64,000 nucleotides of DNA from Theristus sp. LFF4_11 (taxonomy: Eukaryota > Nematoda > Chromadorea > Monhysterida > Xyalidae): NCBI GenBank assembly GCA_030248135.1, contig JASANC010001597.1, positions 92,134 to 156,133 on the forward strand. The letters are read 5' to 3'. The translations under genes were made by a program, and so were the position numbers. Position 1 is the stretch's first letter. The number at the start of each line of letters is the position of its first letter. Positions 18,095 through 29,267 of this stretch are shown one piece after another. The notes beneath the pieces are model-generated. The model saw only the letters and a program-made list of their open reading frames with translations. It did not search any database and was not told where the DNA came from.

Positions 18095-19877
18095 TCATTC
18101 CAATTTCCCCTTCTTGTATTTCAGCCGTGCCGGGTGCTGGTCTGCTTCTGGTCGGTTTATTGGCGTCCAAACCGGATAGCCAATGAACAGTCGAATCACT
18201 TTTGCGTAGTTCTGAGTAAAAAGGGTGAAAATTTTGGGTAAATATTCAGGCTCCATCAGTTTGTCGATTGAAAAATCAGCACAAAAAGCAAAAAAATATC
18301 AGCACAAGATAATTTCTTGTAATTTTCTTGTAGGTTACGAAAGATACACATTACCGTGCGTCCGGAGCCAGAGTTCTAAGATTTGACAAGAATACGTTTA
18401 AAGTCTATTTGGATAACATATGCTGCTAGCTGATTGGTTGGTGATCACGTGATGAACGCTTTCTGCGCGGGACAAACTCTACCATCCAATCCACAACATC
18501 CAATGGCTGCACAGAAATCATGCATCACGTGATCACCAACCAATCCGCTAGTTGCATATGATATGAAAAATAGACCGTATGTTCGCACGCGTTCAAGCGT
18601 TTGTTTTAAGCGATTTTTCAGAAAGCAGACCAATCTTTTTGGAACCTGTTCTATCCTCTTTTTCAGTCAAACTGTTAAATACTGTTAAATGTAAACCCAC
18701 CGTTTTCTGATCATTTTTCAACGTGTGTCAAAATTCATCAGAATGTTTCAAAGCAAAGAATGAACCTTATGATCAAGCGTGAAACGATGGTAGATACCAG
18801 CAGGTAGCGAGATCAAGTCACCCGCACGCATGTCAATTCGAATCCAGTTGTCCTGTTGAAGACAAAAATAAAACACACAGTTTACGTTTTATGTGGCAGA
18901 AATATCGGCGAATTTGGCGAACAATATCGTCAATTCACAACGCTTTTTCAATTAGTCAAAGTGTCCCGGGGTGGACTTGAACCTTGTCCTCTAGCAAGGT
19001 ATTCCAGTGCACTACCGCTGCGCTACAGTGAGTTTCTAAATCACCTTTTCATCTCGAACGTCAAAGTAGCCGGAGCCTTCAATGAAGAATCTCACTTCAT
19101 CGTCGGCGTGTATGTGTTCAATGAAGAACATTTTCAGCTGCAAACAAAAACTTTGTCTTGTCTGGTTTGTTTTGAAAAATGACAAACGTTTTTTGGTTTG
19201 TTCGGTTTTTTTCCGTATTTCAGTTTTTTTATTCTTTTACCTCCACGTGAATGTAAACAACCAAATTCAAGCGCACTTATTACGGTATTTCAAAATCTTT
19301 CAAAGTAACCAGAGTCGTGTTAAAAAGCGACAGTCACATCGGTAATTGTTTCAAAGTTGTTTCAGGAAAAACGCAAAATTTCGGAAAACTCACAAGTATC
19401 CTTCACCTTTTCCTCATAGTTCTCCAGCCGTTCCTTGCTGACGGTGATTTCGTCCAAATAGTCGTAACCGTTGTCATCACGGATTTTCTGCAGCGCTTCT
19501 GAATAATTTGTCGGGTCCAACTGAAGTACGGTAGCATTACCGTAATACCTCTTCTTTTCAGTAACATTTTGACGTTGTTAAAATAAATTTATTAAAAAAG
19601 TGAAACTTTTTGGAGTTAGTAGTAAAAAAACTTTATTGAACGTAACAACGTTTCAACTACAGAATAAACTGAAAAAAAAACTAAAACCTTCTCATTTTAT
19701 TTTGCAGAAACCGTGGTTTTTAAACAAAAAGTCTGAAGTCATTAAAACTCAGACCTTCCAATAAATAACGCCGAGTTGGGCGAGTTTTTCCAATGAAACA
19801 TCAGCGTTTTCACCCGGAAGTCGATGTTCTGCCCTTTGATCCTTCGTGCAGTCATCCATGTACCACGCTTGGACCAT
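18095..19877 (-). CDS. adi1: Acireductone dioxygenase, 5 exons
   Basis: Cytosolic/nuclear metal-dependent dioxygenase of the methionine salvage pathway, converting acireductone to the 2-keto-4-methylthiobutyrate precursor of methionine. Exons (minus): 19877-19755, 19520-19407, 19137-19045, 18852-18766, 18211-18095; all phase 0, GT-AG, 177 residues, the normal length. Diagnostic segments: MVQAWYMDD at the start, [36 protein letters not shown] and [11 protein letters not shown]. Metal ligands H87, H89, E93 and H132 are all present. Introns contain a MITE D (18,426-18,551) and a tRNA-like remnant. A TTTTCAG 3' splice site lies about 30 nt before the ATG, suggesting a 5' leader intron or spliced-leader addition. 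It looks fully functional. Confidence 0.95.
18426..18551. mobile_element. MITE family D, copy 1 (in ADI1 intron 4)
   Basis: Fold-back element: GCTGATTGGTTGGTGATCAC at the left mirrors GTGATCACCAACCAATCCGC at the right. About 125 bp; relatives at 39.9, 42.2, 58.1, 59.1 and 61.5 kb. Confidence 0.85.
18960..19035 (-). pseudogene. tRNA-like sequence (degenerate, in ADI1 intron 3)
   Basis: On the minus strand TAGCGCAGCGG resembles an A box and GGTTCAAGTCC a B box at tRNA spacing. The acceptor and T stems do not pair well, so a tRNA pseudogene or tRNA-derived SINE head is more likely than a working tRNA. Confidence 0.4.
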
Positions 19878-22800
19878 TTTTGGCCGGGATTTTTTTTTGA
19901 AATCTGAAAATCATACGTTAACACTCTTCAAATGAAGTAATCAAAAATTTATGAGTGATGAAATCAGCAAAAACACGGCAAATTATTGTTTCTTTTTTAT
20001 TCACCAAACGATAACCGTTATATGAGGCAGCACAACTAAAAACACAGGCGAAAATCAACAAACAAAAAAAAACTGTTCAAAACCTGTGGCGTTCTGTTGT
20101 TGTTGAGCGTGTGCAAAACATGCACGTACCGCGTACACTGTACCTGATGTTTCACGTTTTTGTGACTGGTTGTTTGTTGACTTGGTCAATTGCACTGCGT
20201 GCTTTTGAAATATTTGATAACTGCTGCAATGTGTAGTGATATTTTATTTTACACATGCACCTGCACCCTGCCAACTAAACTGTTCAGTTTTCGTTCAAAA
20301 TCACACAGTCATAAAATGAAGATCATTGCAACAAGCGGAAATAAATACTACGTGCCAACAAACAACGTTCAACGTTACACACATGTGAAAAATGATTCAA
20401 GCTCCCTCACACTGTTCCACAGGCAAGCAATAGTATTTCATTCAATTTGGAAATACCCTAAATTCGCACTCGCCAGTACGAGTACCGTGCCCTAAAAATG
20501 AACAATAATTCTCTCATTTTCAACAATCGCATTATTCTGTAATAAAACATGAACGTGTGAATAATTTGCACTCAGTTCCCCTTTGCAACACTTTCCAGTC
20601 GGTTACAGCTCATGCATGCTTTGTATTGATTGATCAAATCAGAAGCTAATAACACCAAAAAATTTGTACCAAAAATAAAGCATTGTTTACATATACCAGA
20701 AATGCAGCGGCTATTGAAACACAGTGTAATTATTCAAAATAATAATCAAATAATCAGCATAATTATAGATTTTCATTTGAATATGACAGGTGCGATAAAG
20801 GAAATAAAATTTGACACCCCTCTGTTCCATTTAAAGATAACACGTCCCCATTTCCATCACCATTGTGATGAGTCCTTAACATTCTGTTCGTTTGGCTTTA
20901 TGATTTTTTTAAATTTGTTTTGTTACGAAGAAAATCAGCGCTGTTAATTTCGTCAAATGCTGCTTGACTGAAACGTACCTAATTTGCAAATTAATATGCA
21001 CATAACCAGCTGTGTAGCCAAAGTTTCGAAATAAAAATGTCTTACTCACGCGTAAAAACTTGTTTGCTCATATTTTTGGTGAGAAATGTGCACACACGAT
21101 TATTTTCACTTTCCCAGTGCCGTTCCACATCTTTAATTGACCGTAATTCGATTCGATAGCGGTGTTTCGTTCAAAAAGGCAACACTAAAAGTGATCGATT
21201 GCTTGAAAATTTGTTTGTCTCTCTTTTGACCTTCAGGTTATTATTGCGGCTTTGGGAATCTCTGAAATTTGGTCTGTGTTTGGCGGAAGCATAGAATGGT
21301 CAGTCAGTGTTGGTTTCAAACGACAGTTCAAAATCTTTAGTCGTTGAATTCTGAATAAGCGGGCGCTGAATTGGAAATTGGTTCTTAAAACATCATCACT
21401 TGTTTGTTGTAGTGAATCCAGCACTCAGCACTATTTATCTAACATGTCCAATTGATTATGTGCCTTTTTCGTGTGTCTTTCTTCTGTACCCTACACTGAG
21501 AATCTTTTATTGGTCATGAATTGGAAAAAGGCTGATCTAAACTTCAATTTTGCGTTTCTACATGTACCAGATCAGAACACTGTATCAAAAACGCACTTTT
21601 ACAACACTCAGTTTTGGGAACAACATATTGTAAAGCTGCACCGCCCCATGCCCTATGTTCACGCCCGTCTACCTGGGGAAACGGTTTCTTTTATTATCAA
21701 ATATCGCACTGATTTTGAGCCGAGATAATCTTGAACAGCATTACTGGTACCGCACGGTCATGCACTACGGTAGTTATTCGGGGGGGGGGGGGGCACATTA
21801 AAAATATACACATCCGTGCAATATTTTTCCTGGGATCGGTATCGGACATGCCAAACCAAAACCCGGTAAACCTACCCGCATCCGCACTGAAAGAAAAAAG
21901 TTAAAATGTGTTTTGCTACTAATTATTTTGCGCCTCTGACGACTGACTACAAATAATATCATGTAAGATACATACAATGTACATTTAGAAAGCAACGCTA
22001 CTAAATTCGCGCTACTAAATTCGACACTAAAATACGTTTAGTAGACCTACAATAACATGTCAAACTGTTTTTTGGAGCCAATTTACAGCAGCTAGTATAT
22101 TTTATTTGGGTGGCGGAGAATTGGTACCCGGAGAACTGGTCACCGGAGAACTGGTACCCTCTCACAAACGCACGCGGAGACTCAATGCTTATGTTGGTTC
22201 CGAGACTCAAGGGGCGCATGGATGAATAATACCGTTTTCAGTGTTTGTGTTCAGGTAATATTTCAGTTTTCCCGACTAAATTTACCTGAGCGTTGTCGCT
22301 GAATTTACCTCTAGCATGTTTCAAGTGTCTGAAAATGATGACATATAACGTTCATATTTTTCCGGCGAAAAAGGTGTTTTAATGTCCTTGCTTGTGTTCT
22401 CTGGAAATATGTTCAGCATGTCATCTTTACGAGGATGACCTTGAATGCCGTTTGGGCATGACATGGAATCTCCGAAGCATGGATTCTTTGCTACCTTGCA
22501 CATCAAATATTTGTGAATATTTGAAAATTTTAATTTTTTTCTTACTTAGACCAGAAAGCAAATTCTCATGTTGTCCGGTTAATTGTGAATTCATTGGTTC
22601 ATTTGTTTTGTTTCTCTGATTTTTTTGTTTATATGCCGCTTTTCTCTGCAAATCTTTCTTGTCTCAGTGTTTTAGCTCAGACCGGCTTCTAAAAAATTAC
22701 ATTTTTCGACCTGCGGATCAGCGGAAGATCACGTGAAGACTGCTTTTTTATCTTTTCTCGTTTTTTTGTCTTTTGTTTTAGTTCTGCGACTGCACACGTC
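19878..22800. other. Intergenic, no supported gene
   Basis: AT-rich. Short open frames exist at 20,190, 20,630, 21,471 and on the minus strand near 21,230 and 22,321-22,600, but none shows a recognisable domain. One minus-strand pair (ATG at about 22,603, donor GTAAGA at about 22,550, acceptor near 22,500) would give a small two-exon ORF; it remains unproven. A G run lies at 21,781-21,792. Confidence 0.4.
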
Positions 22801-22821
22801 GAATGGACATGCACACACAAA

Positions 22822-22930
22822 GTTTCATGCTTGATGCGGCAACTAAAAATGTCCTACTTAATTCAACCGAATCTCAGGTACTCGGATCACTACACCAATT
22901 TTGAATCCCGGCGTCAAGCATGAAACTGCT
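22822..22930. repeat. Palindromic repeat, GTTTCATGCTTGATGCGG type
   Basis: AGTTTCATGCTTGATGCGGC at the left is mirrored by CGTCAAGCATGAAACT at the right. A half copy starts at about 26,238. Probably a small fold-back MITE. Confidence 0.6.
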
Positions 22931-22976
22931 TTCATCTCTATGCTCGCATCTCTAAAACACCATCGACTTTGAGTTA

Positions 22977-23104
22977 GCAATAATAACCATCAAAAGAAAG
23001 TGAAAAAAATGCTCTGGACAAATCACGAAGAGGATTTTCATCAATAATAACCATCAAAAGAAAGTGAAAAAAATGCTCTGGACAAATCACGAAGAGGATT
23101 TTTA
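22977..23104. repeat. 64-bp tandem duplication
   Basis: The unit containing AATAACCATCAAAAGAAAGT and GCTCTGGACAAATCACGAAG occurs twice in direct succession, with near identity. Confidence 0.9.
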
Positions 23105-23485
23105 TTTTTTTTTTGCCCGCGAGACTTTTTAGTCATGGATTTCGCGTTTTATTTTTGTTTGAAGAAAGAATATAAAAGATTTTTTTTGGTTTCCAATGTG
23201 CATTTGTCTTTTTGTGGTTGGTCGTACACGTGTCAGGTGTGCAAGATCACTTTTTTTTGTGATTTGCTGTTCCTCCAGTTTGTTTGCAAAAGTCCATGTC
23301 CTTGTTCTTGTTTCAAAAAAAACTCCTAAAATCGTGTTCTGACAATGTTCTGTGTGTGGTCTCACACATTTTTTTACAAAAACTAAAGATACTCGTGGAT
23401 TTGCAAATACACGGTGGAAACAGATGACCAACAACAACAACAGCATTTTGTTTATTTTTCTTCACTTCGTAATTAAGATGGACGA

Positions 23486-24377
23486 TTATTCAAGATCGTC
23501 CCAGGAGCAACCATAGTAGATACCGTACTCCGGAATAGCACCACAGTTTAGTCCAATTTCACCCTTGTGAGCTTTAAATGCAAATGAGGTGTTCATGTTT
23601 TTTTTCTGTTCTGTACCGGTTCTGCTTTTTATGCTTTTTTCAAACCAAATTCTGCAATCACGCTTCGATAAAGCGCCTTTTTCTCAGGGATTTCTAAAAT
23701 GCATTTGCTGTTTTGTGAACGTGTGAATCTTTGGAATGTGCTTTATATTCCGAACAATAAATCTGGAGTCACAAGTGTTCAACAATCAAAAGCCGCTTGT
23801 CTTTTTTTGTTTGAATCTTTTTCGCATAACAATCTCAGTTCTCAATCAACGACACTCACAGTTAACCATGAAGCGAGAATGAAGTTGATTTCATTTTGTT
23901 TTGGTTAACACACCACTGTGATTCCCATAAGTCACGTGTCTACAAGAAGAAATGACGGGAACTTTGTGTTCTATTGCTAAACGGTAAACCACATGTATCG
24001 AATCCAGCATTTCAGCGAACACAATAAATGTTTTCGGTCATTTTTGACACTTTTTTGAAAACCCTGTTTTGACTTCCCTCAAAGTAAACTCGAAACCGAA
24101 AATGTTATGATTTATGCACTTTTTAAAACACGCGCAACAAAAAAACAGCTTTAAAAATGTGTTACTTACCATACGATATGGCACGCGCATTGATCGGCCC
24201 ATCAAATAACAAACAGAAGTGGTCGCTCAATAAAACGATAAATACTAAGTCTGTAATGATTTCTGAAAACAGGTTTGTTTCGATAATCCCGAGGGAAATG
24301 GGTTAGGCACAAAAAAACTTTTTTTATTCGTTTTTCGTTTCATGTTTGTTGAACTTACTCGATTTTTCAAACGCCAT
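23486..24377 (-). CDS. Small secreted peptide precursor, 4 exons, family unknown
   Basis: Exons (minus): 24377-24359, 24262-24170, 23693-23646, 23571-23486. All introns are GT-AG with phase 1 junctions that agree, giving 81 residues. The N-terminus has a hydrophobic run (LVFIVLLSDHFCLLF) consistent with a signal peptide, probably ending near NARA. The remainder includes a dibasic EKKALYR and a C-terminal half with two cysteines 12 residues apart (NCGAIPEYGIYYGCSW) and an acidic end DDLE. A disulfide-looped neuropeptide or hormone is a reasonable guess but I recognise no family. The donor GTAAGT of exon 2 is strong; the last acceptor (TTTAAAG) is weak and an earlier stop in exon 3 is possible. 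Confidence 0.55.
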
Positions 24378-27300
24378 TCTTTCGTTTTTTCATAACTCAT
24401 CACGAAAATATCTAAGAAGAGAGCTCAAGGTTAATAGATGCATGAGTCTGAGTTTTTTCATGCTCTGTTTATTTTCCGTCAAGTTTGATCCATGATCACA
24501 AGATTGATCACAAGATGCACTGATTTTAATGGAACCTGGTGTTTTTCTTCCTCGTTTAACTTCTGTTTTTATGGGTACTAGCTACGTAGATCTAGAATTG
24601 ATGCATGAGAAATTCTATTTTGTTTTGAAATTCAAACTTTCAATTTTTTGTTTCCCCGTTTTTTCCTGCACATGTGTGAATGTGTATGAATGTGACTGAA
24701 TTCACCTAAAATGTACCTCACCCTGTACCTGCATTGTGAATGAAACATTCACCCGAAACTAAAAAGAACTCCTACTTCATAAACTTTCTCTTCACATTGC
24801 AATTTGGAGAATGCAATTGCTCGAAACAACGTTCATCATTTTCTAACCGAACTTTCGTCCAGCCAGGTTACATGTGTTTGCCACCTCAAAAATGTATATC
24901 TAGGCTACGCTGTGTGCGTGCATGACTAAATTAGTTTGTTGTTTCAAAAACAGAAGTTTTCTTGCAGTGCGGCGTCATTCCAATCTCGGCTAATGCTGTC
25001 GCCAGACGAAATTGACAACAAAAATAGTAAACTGCATTAGAAAAAAGCATATGTTTTTCACGTTACGCGCTTTCAAATGCGACAGAACACATAGCGACAT
25101 TTTATATCAAATAAAAGATAAAAATCTTACTTTTATCTCTCTAGGGCAAAGCAATTTTCCCATTTTCGTGTGACACGCGAAAATCGCATTCTATCTTTGC
25201 GCTCTGTGAAACCATTTCAGTTTATTACTTTTGTTTTTTTTGTTTCATCATAATCTGTTTGAATAACAAAAATATTTGTTTGATCCAATACACACACGTA
25301 TGTACATACACTGTATTTCTAATTGAGGAGTTTGTGTAGCATTTTCTTCAATTGTCTGTTTTTCATTTTTCATCAGTTTGTTAAGGTGCGTTCATGAATA
25401 ATCAGTATTTAGTGAACGCGAGTTCATGCCAACACGGCGAAGTCACTGCAGCAAGCTAAGCAGCTCAGCAACGTTTTGTTATCTGAAACCCGATAAATTT
25501 ACAAATTCCTCTCTGCATCTGCTAAAAAACTGCACCTTATTGACCGACCATAAATAAAAAGTTATTGTGAGACCACGGTGACGTAATATAATGCGACGAA
25601 AAAAGACGCGCATATAAACGAAATAATAAATTTGTCCAAAACTTTCTCTTGCGTCATTTCATACTCTTCAACCAAAAGAATGTGACTTTTACGCTGATAT
25701 GCACCAGCTGTATACCAATATATGGAATACAGGGTAGGTCATAAAAAGTGTTATTTTGTTCTGGTATTTGCGATCAATGTCTTTGTGACCAAATGGGGGA
25801 GGCGGAGAGGGGGGGGGGGAGAAAATTCTTTCAGCTTTGAAAAAAATCAGACTGAAGCACAGAAAAGACAGAAATACGCGGTATTCTTACAATTAAAAAC
25901 TTCTAAAAAACTCATATTTGGCACTTTGATTGCGGCTGTACAATATATGCAATTCCATCCAGCCAGCGTCCGGGCTTTCGAATTTTTCGCTCAACTCAGC
26001 TGAATTGCGTTGGTGGGTGTTTACACTTTTTACTGATTGTTGCGGAAACTATGTTTTGAGCCACCCTGTAAGTGTGTCTTCGCGACCACCCCGTATGTCC
26101 CCTTGGTTGTAACTCATCATAGTGGTATAAATGAAGAACCAAAAGAAAAATTCCAAAACATGGAAAAGGGCATATTTCCTGTGGTCGAAGACTTGTTGTG
26201 TGTGGTTTCAATTTCTTACTTAATGTGTCCGTAAACAGTTTCATGCGTGATGCGGGAATTCAAAATTGACAGAGTGATCCTGAGTTCCCAAAGCAGGACC
26301 GAGTTTCTTGGGTTTATTGAATTGCCGCATGAGGATTAAAACTAATTTTTCCTTTCAATACGTCTGCAGGCGCATTGAGTCGCAGAACCCCAAAACATTG
26401 TTAATAGTCAGAACTTGATTATGATTGTGTAACATTTTACTAACATTTTAAACAAACTTTTTGCCGCACACTTAATATTTTCTCAAGAATGTTCACTAAA
26501 AACACCAAAAAGGTCTTGAAATTTTGCCTAAAATGTAATCAAACTTGGACCATTTTTCGAAATGTACCTAAATGTAACCACATATGAAACATTTTCGTGG
26601 CCGCATTCACCGATATGGATGACGACTTATGCCCTTTCAAAGTATTTTTCATCGCTCAAAGTGTCGAAATTTCCTTCCAGAATAAAAGCACACAGCACAA
26701 TACACAAAGAATAGCAAAAACTTTGATCATCCGCTATATTATCAGACGAAGAAGAAAAATCTGTGAAAATCTTGTTGTTTTCTGTTATTGCGCCTGCTGC
26801 CTGGTTGCACAGAGATGTATTGCGTAATAGAAACAATGTGCGTCGGAGTTTTGATGGTGCACTGAAATGTGAGTAATGCCACATTCTTGGAGTCTGGTGC
26901 TGCAAAATGCTGTAACAATAAAGTTTTAGCAATTTTCCCCGAGACGCTTGTCGTTTTTTCTTGGTATCTTTGAAGTGTGCTTGTTTGTTTGTATTTTCAC
27001 CGTGTCAACTAGCTTTAAACATTTGAATTCAGCATGCTGATTGGTCCAGTCTATTGGTTTGTGTGGCGAAATAATAATCAGAGCGCTCCAGATTTGAAAT
27101 GTTGAAATAACGTGTGTGTCTATTTCGTGAAAAAAGAACTTTCAACCTTGTATACTTAGAATGGGGCTTAGCTTAGGGGACGTGCCCCCCTCGTGTGGCG
27201 AGAGCATTGGTGGTGGTGATCTGCTAGTTCGCTGGCGTCCCCTCCCTCTCCCCGGGACAAAAGGCGGGGCACAGGGGCTGTCCCCTTTTCGTGGCGAGAC

Positions 27301-28219
27301 CATTGGTCCACGCGGGACACGGTCAGTCAGTGGTCCATTCACAGCAGTCGACCAGATCAGTCACACCGGCTCAGATTGCTCGTGTCCCCGCCCACTCGCC
27401 GGGACGGGGCTCAGGGGCGTGTGTGCCCCTTTCATGTCAAGAGCATTGGTCCACTTGACACTTAGAGTCACTCCATACACCACGCCATTTCGAATTTCGG
27501 TGCGTAGGTTCCTGGAACCTGCGCTATTATTCAAACAAAACGTTAAGATTGAGAAAGACACCTTTTTAACCTTTTTTCTATTTTAAACAGATACAAGGTA
27601 ATCCACCTTTGTATCTTATTGTTGTTCCGATTGCTTATTTCGCAGTGTTTTTTCAATGATTCTGCTTTGTTTGTTTTGAGTTTTGTAAAAAAAACGGCAG
27701 GTTTTTTTTCTTTTTTTACCAGCTGGAGCGTCGGCAAAAGTTAACAACTCGTTTTAAAATATTACAGAACCTAAAGACATTTTAGACATTTTAGCAATCG
27801 CTAGCAATTGTTGTCTTCGTCTGTAAAAACTGCATTTCCATTCACAGATATACAAATATTTTTATTCTATTTACACTCTTCGGCCAAGTTGTTTTGTCTG
27901 GTTTTTTGTTTATTTGTTTTGATGCTCTGTTTTTTCAAATAAACCAAATAAAAGGTTAGCTCAGGTATAAGCTTCAAACGTTTTCATGATATTTTTCATT
28001 ATGTTATTTCCTACTACCGTTTTAGGATTCTATTTCATCATTGAATGCTTTTCTGAATAAGATCTTTTTTCCACTTTGAAATCTGTTTCTGTTTTATTTT
28101 TTTGTTTTCAACCATGGCATTTCCAGAAATCAGGAAAACCGTAAAGCCTTGCATATTCGGGAAGGACTGATTCTTGAGCTTTGAGATTAGGGTTTCAGCT
28201 GTCAAACTACCATCAAATT
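24378..28219. other. Intergenic, no supported gene
   Basis: AT-rich with scattered short ORFs. Notable pieces are a G-rich run at 25,801-25,820, a transposon-end-like TACAGGGTAGGTCATAAA at about 25,728, a half palindrome at about 26,238 and the GC-rich block at 27,160-27,440. Confidence 0.4.
27160..27440. repeat. GC-rich block with three hairpin-bearing units
   Basis: Three similar units occur: GGGG-n-CCCC hairpins at about 27,176, 27,270 and 27,412, each followed by TCGTGGCGAGA or a relative and CATTGGT. The block is far richer in G and C than its surroundings. It could be a structured RNA or a diverged tandem repeat; no tRNA or rRNA signature was recognised. Confidence 0.5.
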
Positions 28220-28660
28220 TTATCGTTGGGTTTCTGTGTTTTAAGTGCTCATAAGTTGTGATTTGCTGTTTCCAAATAATTTTCCTCCGTTCATTCCATA
28301 ATTTTTTTATGGCATAAACGCGACGCACGCCGACGTTCCCTCTTTGATCGATCTGATCAACGACGTCGCCCCGAAAAACTCGAAATAACGCTTCTGTACT
28401 TTTGTCAACACTTTTTATTGCTAAAAAGAGTATTTCAAGCCTGTTTTGCTTTCATCGCACTTTAAAAGTGTCTCCAACCTCCAACAGTTTTTTTGCAAGA
28501 AAAAAGCAGCAAAACGAAAAAGAGCTTTCCGACTTTATAAATGGATTCTGACAAAGCCAAAATTTAAATTTTTTGATTTCCCGCCGTGTGACCGACCCTC
28601 CCCCCTTTTTGGTGGGGGTTTATTGAGTGTGAGGAACATTATATGCCAGACTTTACGGTA
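28220..28660 (+). repeat. Repeat family C, copy 2
   Basis: Follows copy 1 at 17,010 over most of its length, including GACGTCGCCC, the CACTTTAAAAGTG word and the end TTTCCCGCCGTGTGACCGAC. Lacks the MITE B insertion. Confidence 0.8.
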
Positions 28661-29003
28661 ATTTACCAATTCTCCCATTTTCATCACCACACAAACCCAT
28701 TAGCTTTATCACATCTCTCGTATAATAATGCGCAGCACATAAAGCTGAATGCAGACACGATTAGGATAGTATTTACACACATCTAGAGTAAAAATCAGAG
28801 ACAGGAAAAATAAAAATACGAATTATAGTTGTCCTAAGCTGATGTACCCCGGGTGACCCTCTTGAGAAACCGAAAAATATACACACGAATCACAACAAAT
28901 CTGTCTTCTACTCTTTGCTGCCCTAAATTTTTACCGCAAAGGGGACTGAGATAGTGAAGAGTCATCAGATTTCAGACACAAAAAAATGACACACATACAT
29001 GTA

Positions 29004-29267
29004 CAGTATGGCCGAATAAATGAGGCAGTCCATCAAGGCGGGATCAGTCGCAGACAAGGAGTTATCTTTTTCAAAAATGCAAACATAATTCTCAATCATG
29101 TGTGCAACGGAAAAAGAATGAACAGAATAGCGCGGATAATCCGTTAGTTTAAAAAACGCGTTAAATTTGGCACACAATTTGATTTCTGGACGTCTTTTTT
29201 CTTACATTCAAAATTCGCGCGCTCCTTGAACCCTGAAAAAAGCTGCCATGTTTAATAGGCCATACCG
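29004..29267 (-). mobile_element. MITE family A, copy 2
   Basis: CAGTATGGCCG...GGCCATACCG flanked by TA, inverted relative to copy 1. About 264 bp, non-coding. Confidence 0.85.

Noticed and set aside
20960..21080. Possible first exon MSKQVFT on the minus strand with a GTGAGT donor
   Set aside because: A second exon can be joined, but the product is a short hydrophobic peptide without support.
28038..28328. 96-codon minus-strand ORF
   Set aside because: It overlaps repeat C and has no counterpart in copy 1 at 17,010.
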